Assembly: GCA_002317385.1 (NCBI GenBank)
Contig: DCJH01000051.1
Span: 1 to 23,389, forward strand
DNA: 23,389 bases
Source of the DNA: Prevotella sp. UBA1705
GTDB taxonomy: Bacteria > Bacteroidota > Bacteroidia > Bacteroidales > Bacteroidaceae
Direction of reading: 5' to 3'
This document shows positions 23,129 to 23,389 of the stretch, piece after piece. Position 1 is the first letter of the stretch, and each line of letters starts with the position of its first letter. The notes below the pieces were generated by a model, which saw only the letters and a list, made by a program, of their open reading frames with translations, searched no databases and had not been told where the DNA came from. Made by a program: the position numbers and the translations under genes.

Positions 23129-23389
23129 TTAGGCCAGCGGAAAGGCACTTGCAATGATGTCGTCGTCGACGATATTCGGCAGTGTCACCTTCAGCTCGGG
23201 CGTACGCTCCATCTCGCGACGGATAGCGTCCATGGAGCCTTGGTTGCGTGCCCAGGAGCGGCGCGTGATGCCATTGTTCACGTCCCAGAACAGCATCTCG
23301 CGGATGTTGCGGTCGGCCTGCTCACTGCCATCGACTACCATGCCGAAGCCTCCGTTCATCACTTCGCCCCAGCCAACGCCTCCGCCATT
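23129..23389 (-). CDS. hutU: Urocanate hydratase, C-terminal part (cut by the window edge)
   Basis: The 86 residues in view include GGVGWGEVMNGGFGMVVDGS, then the LFWDVNNGITRRSWARNQG segment near the C-terminus that is characteristic of urocanase, the NAD-dependent enzyme that hydrates urocanate, the step between hutH and hutI. The reading frame continues beyond 23389, and the start is outside the window. Gene order is hutU-hutH-hutI. The glutamate formiminotransferase and cyclodeaminase genes that often accompany these in Bacteroidales are not in view. Confidence 0.93.
   Translation of the reverse strand, partial: NGGGVGWGEVMNGGFGMVVDGSEQADRNIREMLFWDVNNGITRRSWARNQGSMDAIRREMERTPELKVTLPNIVDDDIIASAFPLA

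Overview
The window looks like chromosomal DNA of a Bacteroidales bacterium, most likely a Prevotella-type member of the Prevotellaceae. The evidence is fourfold: Bacteroidetes-restricted families (GldE, DUF5686, tandem DUF4230, and DUF4890- and DUF4738-like proteins); several good matches to the Bacteroidetes promoter -7 box TAnnTTTG; gene starts without Shine-Dalgarno sequences; and a plus-strand recF followed by an overlapping DUF721 gene. The coding sequence is moderately GC-rich and the intergenic DNA is clearly AT-rich. No transposase, integrase, phage gene, CRISPR array or rRNA was seen.

Layout. (1) 1-3000, plus strand: the 3' end of a tRNA-Gly, an unrecognised 183-aa protein, then a tight ssb-gldE-phosphopantetheinyl transferase run ending in a small intrinsic terminator. 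(2) 3112-9677, minus strand: six co-directional genes, in transcription order a sugar/polyol-phosphate nucleotidyltransferase, an ATP-grasp protein, a CDP-alcohol phosphatidyltransferase, a HAD hydrolase, a large DUF5686 outer-membrane protein and an orphan LuxR-type response regulator. The first four have the chemistry of a pathway that activates a phospho-alcohol and transfers it, so this is the best candidate for an uncharacterised system. Divergent from it, at 9807, is a patatin phospholipase fused to an outer-membrane barrel. (3) 11865-13275: a short structured repeat, a LacI-family regulator and a perfect hairpin between convergent genes. (4) 13281-16100: a pair of DUF4230 genes (minus), then a periplasmic DUF4890/Spy-like protein and a small lipoprotein (plus), each followed by a clear terminator. 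(5) 16145-18243, minus strand: TPR membrane protein, ribH, DEDDh exonuclease and a small unknown protein as a tight operon. Divergent from it is recF plus an overlapping DUF721 gene (18382-19780). (6) 19781-20338: gene-free DNA with a second copy of the structured repeat and an AT-rich island bounded by a 15-bp inverted repeat. (7) 20339-23389, minus strand: the histidine-degradation genes hutU (partial), hutH and hutI.

The least ordinary parts are the putative CDP-alcohol operon with its variant active-site motifs, the repeat family with 22-bp periodicity found at two places, and the inverted-repeat-bounded island next to hutI. The hut, ssb, recF and ribH genes are ordinary housekeeping or catabolic functions.
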